Source: Punctularia strigosozonata HHB-11173 SS5
Taxonomy: Eukaryota; Basidiomycota; Agaricomycetes; Corticiales; Punctulariaceae
Direction: 5' to 3'
NCBI RefSeq assembly: GCF_000264995.1
Contig: NW_006767438.1
Coordinates: 1,684,938-1,717,971, forward strand
DNA: 33,034 nucleotides
In this document: in pieces, positions 1 to 10,709 of the stretch
Layout of the letters: every line of letters starts with the position of its first letter
Numbering within the stretch: the stretch's first letter is position 1
Made by a program: the position numbers and the translations under genes
The notes under the pieces: model-generated
What the model was told of the DNA's origin: nothing
Databases searched by the model: none
Seen by the model: the letters and a program-made list of their open reading frames with translations, nothing else

Positions 1-782
1 GGTTGAGAAGACGCTAGACATACCGTAGCGAGATGAGAATGCGGAAATCGCCTGAGTACGTAGATGATAAGTTATTATGATGCAGAAACTGGGGAGAGAG
101 GGCGCGTGCACGGAATGAGTTCAGCGTCCACGTGACGACAGTATATGTTGCGACCGATTCGGCTGCCAGCAACATTATGCCCGAGTTGCTTGGCACGTCA
201 GCGGCACATGGTCCGGGGTCTATGTTGGTGGGTCCCGCCAGATGGGGACGACGTCCCGCTAGAGCGCAGACCAATATGAGACGTCCCCGCAATACCCAAC
301 CCTGCTGGGTATGCACCTGAGGATGGGCCGCCCAAAAAGCAAGGGGGGCGGGAAATACCCGGAAAATGGGTAAATCCCCCTTCGGCAAGGCCTCAAAGGT
401 GTATCATTTGACGGGGCAAGTTCTACCTAACAACGACGTGCCGAAGGGGTGGTTGAGGTGCATACTCGTCAATTTCATGTCATCACAATGCAAACTATAT
501 ATAATGTCCTTATCTGTGGCAAAGATAATCATACTTCCAACATCGGAACATTTCCCCTTCCGACTTCGTTCGAGAAATGCGGGAAAGCAAGGAAGTTCGG
601 AAGGACAGCCTAATTCAGGACAGGCCTTGGCAATGTGCATGAAACTGTGGGAATCTGCGGTCTGGTCCAGCGCTTCCAGCGTCCAGGTTGCTGTGCTTCA
701 GGTGCCTCTCCTCCATTCATACCGCATGCATATTACCAGCTCCCGGAAGACTCGGTGGTTACCTCCCTCGATCTCTTGCGCC
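1..782. other. No recognised gene upstream of the DUF829 hydrolase
   Basis: Open frames here (for example 14-388 on the minus strand and 366-863 on the plus strand) show no family motif. The end of the 366-863 frame is the first exon of the DUF829 gene. A TATATATAA run at 496-504 lies about 280 nt before that gene's start, too far to call its TATA box with confidence. Confidence 0.5.
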
Positions 783-1866
783 ATGGATCGCCTGTCGACG
801 CTGAACTCGTATGTCTCGTTGGTCGAGCGAAAAGTCAGCGCGAGGAGTGCTGATCCGTCGTAAGTACGGTGGTGTTATTTGTTTGCTTTCGCTCACCTCA
901 TCATGCCTACTAGCGTGATAATCCTGTTTGGATGGTGTATGTCCTCGATCTATCGGCACTTTCCCCTCTTACGAGCGGATACACCCTAGTGGACGCGCAA
1001 CAGAAACATCTCTTGAAATATGTCGATGGCCTTCAGAACATTTTTCCGTCGTCCGCAGTCGTGGTTATCAAGGCAACATCCTCGTATTACTTTTCATCTC
1101 AAAGGACATTGGTAGGCTACCTCTTATGTCTCTCATGCACTCATTCAATCTGTTTGTAGGAATCCGTATTAGCACCTGCAGCCAGCATTCTACAAACACA
1201 CGCAGCCAATAGGTCCAACTTCAGCGGCGTACTTATACACGTGCTATCCAACGGTACGTAATAAATAGCATGAAAGCGACTGATTTGACAGGATATCTGC
1301 ACTGATCAGGCGGAGGTTTTCAATTCATGACGTTGCGCAAGATCTTGGCAAACATGAACGTCGGGAGCGAGCCTTCTGTGCGAGTACAAGTACCCACCGC
1401 ACTGGTTATGGACTCGACGCCAGGACACAGCGGATTGGCATCTTCAGTTGCGTCGTGGGCACCCAAGAATCCGGTATTACGATTGCTCTCAATCCCTCCA
1501 ATTTCAATGATCTACGGGATATTCTATGCGATCAACTCATTGACCGGAAATCCTCCGATTTTCGATGAACTCCGGTCGTCGCTGAACACCGTGAACCTGC
1601 TGCCCACAGTCACGGACTGTCAAGAGCCTTCAGCATCTCCACGCTTGTATATCTTCTCCGACAAAGATCACGTCGTTCCCGCGTACAGCGTTGTCAACCA
1701 CATGAACGAGGCCAAAGCGCGCGGCTTACACGTGGATCACGAGAGATACGAGCGCTCGTCACACGTATCGCACCTTCGAGTTGACCCAGAACGATACTGG
1801 GCCGCAGTGAGTCGGCTCTGGTCTAAAGCGATGGAACTACACGCGTTGCCAACCGCTGTCCTGTAG
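783..1866 (+). CDS. DUF829 (PaxU/TMEM53-like) alpha/beta hydrolase, intact, 5 exons
   Basis: Exons 783-859, 914-936, 990-1111, 1160-1253 and 1310-1866 join in phase into 290 residues with no stop; all introns are GT-AG. The start ATG at 783 has a good context (gcgccATGg). The beta-strand plus turn SVIILFGWLDAQQKHLLKY (from about residue 26) and the nucleophile elbow HVLSNGG (Ser104) are hallmarks of PF05705. The acid is in SDKDHVV (about Asp225) and the His in SSHVSHL (about His257), so a Ser-Asp-His triad is visible. Fungal relatives include PaxU, encoded in indole-diterpene clusters; the biochemical role of the family is poorly defined. The sequence shows a probable esterase/hydrolase fold, no signal peptide and cytosolic or membrane-associated character. 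A tailoring role with the reductase at 10.7-14.9 kb is inference from position only. Confidence 0.85.
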
Positions 1867-3856
1867 ATATCCTTGTATAATCGTATTCTTGGGTCTGTGT
1901 GGTTGGGATATATCTTGTGAAACCATGAAGCAGCTTGAGGACCGTATGCCACACGATATATTACATATGCAGCAATTTGTGGGCAGAAATAAGGGTATAG
2001 GTAGCAAGGTCCATCAACCCTCTCTAAAGCTGCGAGTGTTCATAGACTTTTCACAGGAAGAGACCACCGCAAAAAGTGTTGCAGACGTGTCTCGGTGCAA
2101 TCCGGTCTCGTAATCTACCACCACCATCTGATGCAGGCGAGCGTCCATTCGGGCGTATGAGTATTGATAGATCCATTGCGACGACAAGCAATCCTCGCGG
2201 ATACGTTGTATATAACAGCGATATCAGTTTCGTTTAACATAAACGCCTTGTGAATACATGTGTTGTGAGCATCGTGTGGACAGGTACACAAGATTTAAGT
2301 GGTGCACTCCGAACACTTGCATCGGAGACCCCCGTGAAATACATAACTCGAATAAGAAGTGGATGGTAAGATCTGTGGTACCCGGTGTAGTACGTATTTG
2401 TACTACACCGAGTACAGCACAAATGACCACCCGTACTGGATGCGGGTGTCAACCTCGTGAATGCTGTACTAGCATTACGATTGCTAGCATACGAGAGCGG
2501 GGAGTTTAAGTGGACGTCGACGCGGATCGTTTAGAATCAACGTAGGGTGAGCATGACACTCTCGTGAAGGATTTGATCGAGCGAGCAATACCTTATAGCA
2601 TAGGCGACGAACATGATCCGCCCGTGAAGCACCCCAGAAAATAAGCACCGAGCTCGCCACATCAGATTCCGCTGTGATGGATGCGCCCAAAGCATGGGGG
2701 TTATGAGTGCTGGGTATAGATGACAGTAAGGGGTGTGTTCATGTGGGCTGAGAGTTACATCAAAGGTTCATCGCACACCACGGCGGAATAAACAAAAGAT
2801 TTTGAAGCGGGAGCATCCTTTTTAATAATTCCTTTTGTGTGCGTGGTCCCGTGAAATGCATATGGCAGTCGAGAAGACGTGGTGAATCCGAACCTTTGTC
2901 GCGCGGGTGCAGCATGTGCACCCGGACATGTTGTAACATCTTCGTAGAGGCTCTGTGAATCACAGAAGGCCGTTTCTCCTGTGTCTCTTGTTTCAATGTA
3001 TACAGCGCGGATATTTTGGGAGGACTGCATTGCAGCCAAGGAAACCTCTTCATGGGTTCGACTGCCACAATACTCACGCACGGAACGTGGGTAAGCTGGC
3101 GCCAAGCGCCGACCCCGACCCCCCGTCGGGATTAGGTTGTGCAGCGGCAGGGAAGGCTACGGATGCCACGTGGGCTTCCATAGGCGCCTGGCCTTGCCCA
3201 GGTTCGGAAAGTGTCATTTCCTTACATAAGCACATTGCGGGCGCTAATACACTCACGTAACTGGCTTAAGTCTCCCACAATCACTGTAAATCGAAGCATG
3301 GCAGCTCGGCGGTATGATCAATCAGATTCCAGCATTTACACTCACTACTTACATCAGCTTTTCCTTTAAGCGCCTGCAGTAGCGGAACGCACCTCTCGCA
3401 ATTACATCGGCGTTCAAACTCTACCTGCCTCAGGGTATGGTCTCGACCGCGAATCTGACGACGATTGCTGGCGGCTTGTTAGGTTCAGGAACACGATGCA
3501 AGACCGTGCTGTCCAAATGCTGTCCCCGTGTATCTCCGTCAGCAATCCACCAGCATCCGCGCCGATGCTACCACACAATCTTCTTGGGCGACAGCTATCG
3601 GCTTCAACAACTGGGTGCAAGCAGGGAAATGCAGATATGACAACTTCTGCGCCATATGGGTTCGTGTTTGACTCGCGACTGCCTTGCGCAGTACGTTGGG
3701 AACCGGCCATGAACTGCTTTGGTTCTGACCGGAAGCGCTCTCTGTAGTCGATGCCCCTATCACATTACTTCACGCATGCTGGTGGCAGTCCCGCCTTCGA
3801 CCTGACCTCAATATCTTTTGGTGCTTGGTCAACGTCCCCCAGCTCCTCTACCATTC
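1867..3856. other. Gene-free interval between DUF829 and MFS1
   Basis: About 2 kb without a gene I can recognise. Open frames such as 2955-3260 (+) and 3414-3763 (both strands) show no conserved domain. A perfect hairpin at 2383-2410 is listed separately. A GC-rich patch at 3090-3200 differs in composition from its surroundings and could be an old transposon scrap. Confidence 0.5.
2383..2410. repeat. Perfect 11-bp inverted repeat (hairpin)
   Basis: cggtgtagtac at 2383-2393 is followed by a 6-nt loop and its exact reverse complement at 2400-2410. It lies in the gene-free stretch 3' of the DUF829 gene. It has no U-tract typical of a bacterial terminator and may be a MITE core or chance. Confidence 0.6.
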
Positions 3857-6024
3857 ATGTCTGGGTCACCCGAACCGTTGAACGGCTTCCAAGAGCTGCG
3901 TCGACCGGCGGCGTCCACTGTAGTGCAGCGCGATTACAGATTTTGGCTAATTTTCCTTGCGATAGCGTTCGCGACGGCCTTGACTGCGCTTGAACTCGTA
4001 AGTCTCCGACTACATTCATTACCATATCCTGACCGGACATTTTTCCCAGTCCGCCGTATCCACTGCTCTACCCACAATAGCTCATGACCTCAAGGGAACA
4101 AGTTTCCTATGCGTTGGATCATCATATGCGCTCTCCGCGACCGCATTCATCCCCTTGTGCGGAGGATTGGCCCAAGTACGCGCGTCATTCGGTAGAACCG
4201 CGTCGGCTGACTACTTGCAGATATTTGGACGTAGGATCGTGGCACTTGGATCACTGCTCATAATGGCAGTTGGCAGCGCTCTATGTGGTGCGGCCACCAG
4301 CATGAATTTCCTCATAGCTGGTCGAAGTGAGAAGAACCGACCTGTATAGTTCCTTCCGTAGGTTTCTGAATCTATTCGCAGCTGTTCAAGGAATAGGAGG
4401 AGGTGCGATCGCGTCAATAACCGCCATCATCATATCTGATCTGGTGCCATTGCAAGATCGTGGCGCGTTCAATGGGATCATTGGAATGTGAGTGATTCCT
4501 CTCTTCAATTATTTACGACAAAAAAGCTCATGTAATTGCTCTCAGCGCATGGTCACTAGCAAGCGGGATTGGGCCTATTGTTGGCGGAGAGCTTGCACAG
4601 GCAGGGCAATGGCGATGGCTTTTTTGTAAGTCGTCTTCTACGCGTTCAACAAACCATACCTCACTCGTTCTCTGTAGATCTGAACATTCCCATTTGCGGC
4701 ATCGCCGCTCTTCTCATGTTTCTCTTCCTGAGAGTCCGAACTCCTCCTGGGACAGTCCGAGAGAAGCTCCGAAGGATGGACTGGTTGTGAGTGCGGCACC
4801 CTATATCTGACCTGAACTCGACGCTGATGCGCTTCACGCAGCGGAAATTTGCTTGTCATAGCAGCAACGACGTCAACGATCATCGCCTTGACCTGGAGCG
4901 GTATCAAACATGCATGGAGCTCTGCTTCGGTCCTCGTCCCCCTCATCCTCGGCCTTGTTGGACTCTTGGCATTCCTGGCGTACGAGTCAGCGATCCCGAG
5001 GGAGCCAGTGGTAAGCCTGCTAATACTGGCGCTGGTGGGTTTGGATCAATCGATTCACGCTTGTCAGGTGCCTTACTCCTTGATGAACTCGCTTACGGGC
5101 TTCAGCGGATATGTCCAAACGTTTATCGCGCCAATTTTGATGATGGGAGTTACCTGTAAGTTTGTGCCTCTGCCGTATGTATATCTTTGCTGAAAGGTCC
5201 GGATTCAGATTATATGCCAGTTTACTTTCAGGCTTGTAAGGGCGCCAGCCCCGCACAAGGTGGCTTGGATCTTCTCGCTGCGGCTCTTTCGCTAGCTCTG
5301 TGTGGGATCATCGCCGGTGTATCCGTTCGGAAGACGCAGAGGTATCGCCCGCAACTGTGGCTTTCCTAGACGTTCATGATCATCGGAGTCGGACTTCTGA
5401 CGACACTCAAGGCCGACGATCCCTTAGGACGAGGAATTGGATTCCCTGTCGTCGCTGCTCCAGGGTTCGGCATATTGGCCGCGACGACATACTTCCCTGT
5501 GCTCGCTCCATGTATGTCTGGGGATTTATTGCAAGGTAATCTTCACTAATTATTACTCAGTATCAATCTCTCAAAATGCGTTGGCCCTTTCGTACTTCAT
5601 GTTCCTAAGGAACTTCGCTCAAGTACGTTCCTCCACCCGTTGCTTTGCTGTTATGAGAGGTGACACATCCTAGGTATGGGGTATCACCATCGGCGGGACG
5701 GTGCTTCAGAATCAGCTCCTCAAACAACTCCCTGAGAATCTCCTGTCGCAAATTCAAGGCGGGACTGCATTGGCCTACTCCGCAATTCCCGAAATCACTA
5801 AGCTTCAGGATCCCGTGCTGAAGGAGGAAGTACGCGTAGCCTTTGCAGAGAGCCTGAAGGTCATCTGGCAGGTTATCCTCGGGATCGCTGGCATCGGACT
5901 GCTTTCCAGTTTGGTCATGAAAGCGTTGCCTCTGCATGCGTCGACCGACATCGAATGGGCATTGGAACAAGACAAGCAGGTTAGCGGTCAGGATTCGGAG
6001 CTGGCCGACCTCGGGAAGGCTTGA
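3857..6024 (+). pseudogene. MFS drug:H+ antiporter-type transporter (MFS1), interrupted by an in-frame TAG
   Basis: Eleven exons (3857-3997, 4050-4175, 4221-4326, 4382-4487, 4546-4625, 4678-4786, 4842-5010, 5068-5155, 5209-5511, 5561-5622, 5674-6024) join in phase into 547 codons, all introns GT-AG. Motifs are those of the fungal 14-TM DHA2 group: SAVSTALPTIAHDL in the first helices, GGLAQIFGRR (motif A loop), a glycine-rich helix TVQGIGGGA, then QWRWLFYLNIPICG and FLRVRTPPG. The ending KALPLHASTD has a soluble acidic tail. Codon 362 is TAG (5367-5369); at that place the paralogue at 16251-18369 has Trp in YVGWT. Everything after the stop stays open and conserved, so this is a single recent lesion, or a sequence error. 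A truncated product would lose the last third of the membrane domain. Role if intact: export of the cluster product or of a toxic intermediate (inference). Confidence 0.85.
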
Positions 6025-6643
6025 TTATGTATCGACTTGACATTGTTCATGGGCGACCGACTCCGCAGAGGCCCGTGACCTACTAGTACCACTACTCGTA
6101 ACATGTCGTGTACATCTCACATTTGCATAATCAACAAACCTCTTTTGAAACAAGCGAGGGACTACAACGACCTCGTCACCCAAAACATAAGTTGCGAATG
6201 ACAAAGTATACATGGTGGAAAAACTGCTTGCAATCTTTGACCGCATCTCTGACCTCGTTGAGGACGTAGCAAAGATGACCTGTGGCCGACGACCTGCACC
6301 AAATCTGCTCAAATAACAGACATTTTCTCCCAGTTTTTGTTAAGTGTCATCCGTGACCTAGCGGGTTGAGATCGAGAGCCCATAAGCGGCGGTGCATCGG
6401 CTCGAGTTGGGACTGCCAGACCCGAACCCTTCTCAGTACGGTCCAATTATCGCAGTGTGCCTGCATGTATGTACGAATGGTTGGACGGTCATATCGATAT
6501 AAAAAATCCAGGTAATGTATCGCCGTGATATGGAGGGAATATCTTGCCAGCAATCCTTTGAAGCTTTTTGGCATCTCGCAATCCATATGTCAGCAACCTG
6601 CAGAGCTAGTGAGTGTCACAGGCGTTGGCCAGGAATGGAATGA

Positions 6644-6676
6644 AGGATCGAAGCTGCTCCACGCAGCTTCGATCCT
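6644..6676. repeat. Perfect 14-bp inverted repeat
   Basis: aggatcgaagctgc at 6644-6657 and its exact reverse complement at 6663-6676 enclose a 5-nt loop. This is the longest perfect short-loop hairpin I noticed. It lies about 0.6 kb downstream of the MFS1 stop codon, outside any gene. Confidence 0.65.
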
Positions 6677-6924
6677 CCAACCCGAGGCAGAGGCTGTAGC
6701 GTGTTCATGTTCTTTAATGGCATGATGCAATGGAATCTAGGTGTATACCAGAATGGAATTTGTTCGACGAGGTCAGGATCCCACTTATCACGGCGCCTCT
6801 CAGTGACCATCTGAGGATTTCGCCTATCGCTGAGTCGAGGCCGAGTGGTACGAGGCGGTCTGTCCCCATTAAATGGGTTGTACCACATCGGAGCCTCCGG
6901 GCTCACCCTCGGATCGTGCCCAAG

Positions 6925-6952
6925 GACGGTCGGCCCTTGGGGGCCAACCGTC
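6925..6952. repeat. Near-perfect 12-bp inverted repeat
   Basis: gacggtcggccc at 6925-6936 and gggccaaccgtc at 6941-6952 pair at 11 of 12 positions around a 4-nt loop. The one mismatch would be a G-U pair in RNA. Function unknown. Confidence 0.5.
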
Positions 6953-7364
6953 TTTCACCCAAACCCACGGGAGATGCGTGTGTAGGTGCACATATCATAC
7001 ACCCTTTGTATCGTACGACAAACCAAGATGTGTTGTGTGTGAAGTGCAGGAGTGCTGATCTCTTTGAAAATGGCTATGATAGGTATAGCATCGTTGATGA
7101 TACTGTAAAGACGATGAACTCACTCGTCGCTCAATAAGCAGAGTTGTAACCAACTCTATTCTGCTCGTAGTGCGGTAGGGTAAGATCAAGTACTGATCCC
7201 CGCCGCCTACACTCCACTATATATAATACATCGGGTATTCTATCAGTCCGGAGGTGACTCGTCTCGAAAGGGGGCGCAGTCGCCAGCGCGACCTCCTGTC
7301 AGTGCCTGTTCCTGTCCCTGGATCAGGAGGACGCGACAAAGGTAACTCCGTTATAGATACATAC

Positions 7365-7700
7365 ATTCCGTATCATTCAGCCTAGCTTATCGACAGCCTT
7401 TGATTCGTGGTTCATGATAATGTTTTGCTCGCTGGGCACCGTCGTCGGCAGTCGGTGCTCGTATCGTCCTAGACGCAATGGCTCGTTTAGTCGATATACA
7501 TTCCCGCGACCCTTCCACAAGAATTTCGGCCCGTCCACGCGCGAATGAAATGATGTCATCAAAGTGTTGGTGCCGAGGTTTTGCTGGCCCTCTTTGGTGA
7601 CCCATCTGTGACACGGGTCTTCGCGTTCAATCACAACGGCTCCGATCACAAGTCGCTAGAGGCAGGAGAGCACAAAATAAAAGTCTCCGAAGCTACATTC
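7365..7700 (+). pseudogene. Relic of a second adenylate-forming reductase (T-R junction and start of R domain)
   Basis: This stretch aligns by eye with 13395-13770 of the full reductase gene downstream. Conserved patches in order are CGTATCAT, a GATTC block, GCTGGG, CGTCCT-GA-GCaATG, MARLVDIHSRDPSTR (frame at 7478), then GAEVLLALFGDPSVTRVFAF (from about 7578) and SDHKSLEAGE. The matching protein in the intact copy reads MTRLVDMHSRD and GAEVLLAVLDDPIVKRIYAF. Between the two blocks roughly 27 bp are missing, which removes the TGTTGNLG nucleotide-binding loop and shifts the frame. After 7700 similarity is lost. It is therefore a dead fragment, clearly related to but diverged from the copy at 10.7-14.9 kb, and suggests an older duplication or a second reductase gene once present here. 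Confidence 0.75.
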
Positions 7701-7917
7701 TGAGCGGATTTACGGCATACATGTGGCGCTACGTTGTGAGCAGCAACATCAAGCTCACAACCGTGATATTGATTGATAGATGAGTCGCTCCCGGACTTGA
7801 TTTTGGCGTTATCTGAAAGGTATACAGTGAGAATTCACTAGTTGTCACATTCCGTACTACTACTCAGTATCCGTAACGCATAAGCTGGATAAATGACGGT
7901 ATATTACGTCTATCAAA

Positions 7918-9433
7918 TCACACCGTGGACGCTGATTTTTGCATGCTGAAGTCTTCGGCCCCATCCAGCTCCACCTCCTGCGTTATTCTTACAGACAGTG
8001 GTTTCATCGCAAACTCGTCTAAGCGTACATCCTGTCCAGGGCATGATCCTCTTTGCAAGGTATGGCCGCTGCTGAGACCTCGCGATGATGGAGGTTGACT
8101 GAGAGTGGTCTCATAAATGTTTGTTTCGTGACTGGCACCCATTCCAACATGAACAATGATGAGACAGAATGTGAATGAAACGAGGGGTGCACTCTGTTAT
8201 TGCGTTATAATCGGTTTGCATCTCTGAAAAAGAAGAGGCTTACGGCGTCCACGGTTATGTACTGTATGTTGGACTTCATACTGTAGAATATCAGTGTCAA
8301 GACGATATCCGTGCTTTCAACAGTTAGCTTGTATTATGAGGTGGAATCTGAATGAAGTGGCTGTATACATACGTGGAAATGGCAGCGCTCTCAACAAGAA
8401 TTCCTGCTACATCCTTTAATACTGTCAAATATGCACAAAGGTCAGCAAATATAGCTTACCATAGCGCTTCTCTGCGTCTGGAATGCCTTGACTTTACGCG
8501 TTGTAATCCAGATTTTAGTTGCAATGAAGACTTTGGTTGACCGTGAGTAATGCTGATGTATTGGCAGTGATGATGGTGCATCCTACCGGTACAATACACG
8601 TTAATTCTGATTTGTTTCATGTCAATATAATGGACAAAAATCTAGCATTATGTGCTTACATAACCGATAGGGAGAAACCGGTGATAATCACGCGACCTCG
8701 GTTTGATTTCTCAGTTACATGGTCTCGCGAGAAAGGCACGGAACAGTACCTAGCTGCGTCTGGAACAGTACCGTGGGGGTTGGCTTGAAGGTTGCAAAGT
8801 CCATTACAATCTTCACGCAGACACCTACAATATGTGTTAGGCCTCCAGTTAATACGTACCGTGCATCTTAACATACCAGAGAACGCAATTAAGGTGAGAG
8901 TAGGAGGGATACACACCCAATGATTGGGCTTCCAAATGATTCGAAGGCGATATATCTTATGGATAGGTTAGATATAACTCCGCATGCAAGGGAATACTAC
9001 TAACCAGAAATGCATCGGCAAAACCTACTTGAAAGCACCAGATTGCTGTTTTGACGACACCCTTCTTTTCCGCAATATTGGCATAGTAAGACGTGGAACC
9101 CTTGGATGAAGGCGCTCTTATAAACGCCTCGAACAAGCGAACAATGTCAAGGATCCAATGCTTATGGGGTCGGTGAGTCACAGTGAAAACTCGATGAAGA
9201 AGTATGAGTATAATACCATGGTAGCCAACACGAAGAGCACCAGGGATGCACTCAGCAAAGTAATACTTGGACGTGGTGCCGCTCCATGAGTCCTTGTTTG
9301 TCTCCGCCGCTTGTAAAGGAGCACATATTGGCAGGCCACACAGAACACATTATAATGAGTGATAACTACCGTATAATGTAGACTGAACCAGAATGCCAGC
9401 CAATTCACTTTCAGCGAGGGAAAGATTCGCCAT
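7918..9433 (-). pseudogene. Agaricomycete multi-TM (7-TM type) membrane protein of unknown function, frame broken at two places
   Basis: Exons on the minus strand: 9433-9217, 9160-9005, 8955-8877, from 8824 downward, about 8552-8460, 8413-8373, 8313-8244 and 8193-7918. The protein starts MANLSLAESELAGILV, continues HYNVFCVACQYVLLYKRRR, HWILDIVRLFEAFI, DAFLIYRLRIIW, STKVFIATKIW, DVAGILVESAAIS, LTLIFYSMKSNIQY and FTFCLIIVHVGMG, and ends SVRITQEVELD with a soluble tail. This helix and loop order matches a large family of basidiomycete integral membrane proteins of unknown role. Two joins do not work cleanly. About 13 extra nt near 9355-9370 break the frame after STLYG, and the join of the exon at 8824 to the one at about 8552 needs an unexplained frame change. 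The rest is well preserved, so inactivation would be recent, or I have missed unusual splice sites. Confidence 0.7.
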
Positions 9434-9579
9434 ATCACTAGTAACGTGCACCACAAGGAGTACACGCTGCGCTGGTGCAATCCTTTTAAGCGAATTGCTC
9501 CTCCTCCGTACCCAGACCTTTGCATCATATGTAGCAGCATTTTACATCATGTCAAACTCAAGGCTTCCCGAGTATATTG

Positions 9580-9682
9580 GTGGAATCTCACATGTTTCCC
9601 GGAGAGGAGCAAATATCATGAAGTGACACAAGGTCGGATAGCATGGCAGTCATCATGCCTGCTTGGACAGCACTATTTCTGG
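9580..9682 (+). repeat. Local imperfect duplication, copy 1
   Basis: The 56-nt core at 9627-9682 matches 10083-10138 at 49 of 56 positions, with weaker similarity reaching back to about 9580. It starts 147 nt upstream of the 7-TM gene's start codon, on the other strand's sense. No coding frame is kept in this copy. Confidence 0.6.
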
Positions 9683-10034
9683 CCGGACAGCATTCGTTGC
9701 AGTTCAAACATCACATATGACTTCTTTTTCCACATCCCCTTATGATATGAGCGGGTGTAAGGCACCTCTAGAGACTTTGATAGCTCCCCAGTCATCTTCA
9801 GTACGCCACAGTAAAGCCGGTGGGCTCTACATGTATGAAATGCAGTTCGTGTGAACCAAATTCCATTCCACAAAACCCCAGCACTGTCATCGAGTCTCGG
9901 CTGCATCGAGCCGCGGCTGCATCTCGAACAGGCCAGGAACGTGTGAGTACTTCTAGATCAATAGATGCAGTCCTAGATAGGTACTATTATCCGATGGATG
10001 AAGGCTCAAGTGATCCTATATACGATGGGATGTT

Positions 10035-10138
10035 TGTCGAGTTTCACAGGTTTACGAGAGACGGACACAAACAATGCAATGGCACAAGGTCAGATAGCAT
10101 GGCAGTCATCATGACTGTTTGGCAAGTACTACTTCTGG
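10035..10138 (+). repeat. Local imperfect duplication, copy 2
   Basis: This is the second copy of the repeat at 9580-9682, offset 456 nt. Here the frame is open and reads a hydrophobic segment MAVIMTVWQVLLLGLILEG, whereas the first copy has stops upstream. It may derive from an exon of a lost membrane-protein gene, but I could not name the family. Confidence 0.55.
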
Positions 10139-10641
10139 GTTTGATACTGGAGGGCATCATAGGTAACCTTTCGTTGCTGGCGAACGGCAAAAACACGACA
10201 AGCGTGATATATCCAAAGGATCAATATGGCAGCTCCCACCAATACCACGACCCCGTGAGCAAAAATGGGTGCAGAGTGCTGGCAACGGTCTGGAATTCAT
10301 CGTCGTGAGGTGACCAAGATGCCCACGATGCAGGTCAAGGAGGGCGTCTTTGAGTTCATTTACACGGCGTAGGAGTTTCACCGGGCCGCTCGCCCGCTCG
10401 AGAAATGGAGTGGACAAGAATAAGCTCTGGCTAGTGAAGGTTGATGCCTGGAACTCTGATGCTGGGATATAGATAACATAGCAGTACAACTCCCAAGGCC
10501 GTAACTTCCTTTCCAAATATGCACTCGATCCATAACAGACACGATGGGTCTCATGGGAATCTAGAAGTCAATTGTAGCACGCGCGATGCAGTTTCATGTT
10601 GAGCTTTCGCGTGACGGCTTGGTCTACCTCTGCCACTTTCG

Positions 10642-10649
10642 TATATAAA
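10642..10649 (+). promoter_or_regulatory. Candidate TATA box of the adenylate-forming reductase gene
   Basis: TATATAAA lies 61 nt upstream of the start ATG at 10710, a usual distance for a fungal TATA element. No start-site data are available. Confidence 0.4.
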
Positions 10650-10709
10650 TGCGCTGGTTGTTCGTGTACCATGGGGATACCGGCGACCTGATTCCCTGTG
10701 TCAGATACG

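Larger units (their letters stand above)
6025..7364. other. Gene-free interval between MFS1 and the reductase relic
   Basis: No recognised gene. An open frame at 6730-7137 (+, 135 codons) has no detectable domain and no clear splice partners. Two hairpins in this stretch are listed separately. Confidence 0.5.

Noticed and set aside
2331-2855. Recurring CGTGAA words in the gene-free interval
   Set aside because: Spacing is irregular and the word is too short to stand out from chance.
3414-3763. Overlapping open frames on both strands before MFS1
   Set aside because: No domain, no splice partners with conserved frames, and both strands are open, which is typical of chance.
5356-5369. A tiny intron ending at cctag that would remove the MFS1 stop codon
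   Set aside because: The only GT available gives about 13 nt, far below fungal intron size, and the paralogue aligns without a gap across the site.
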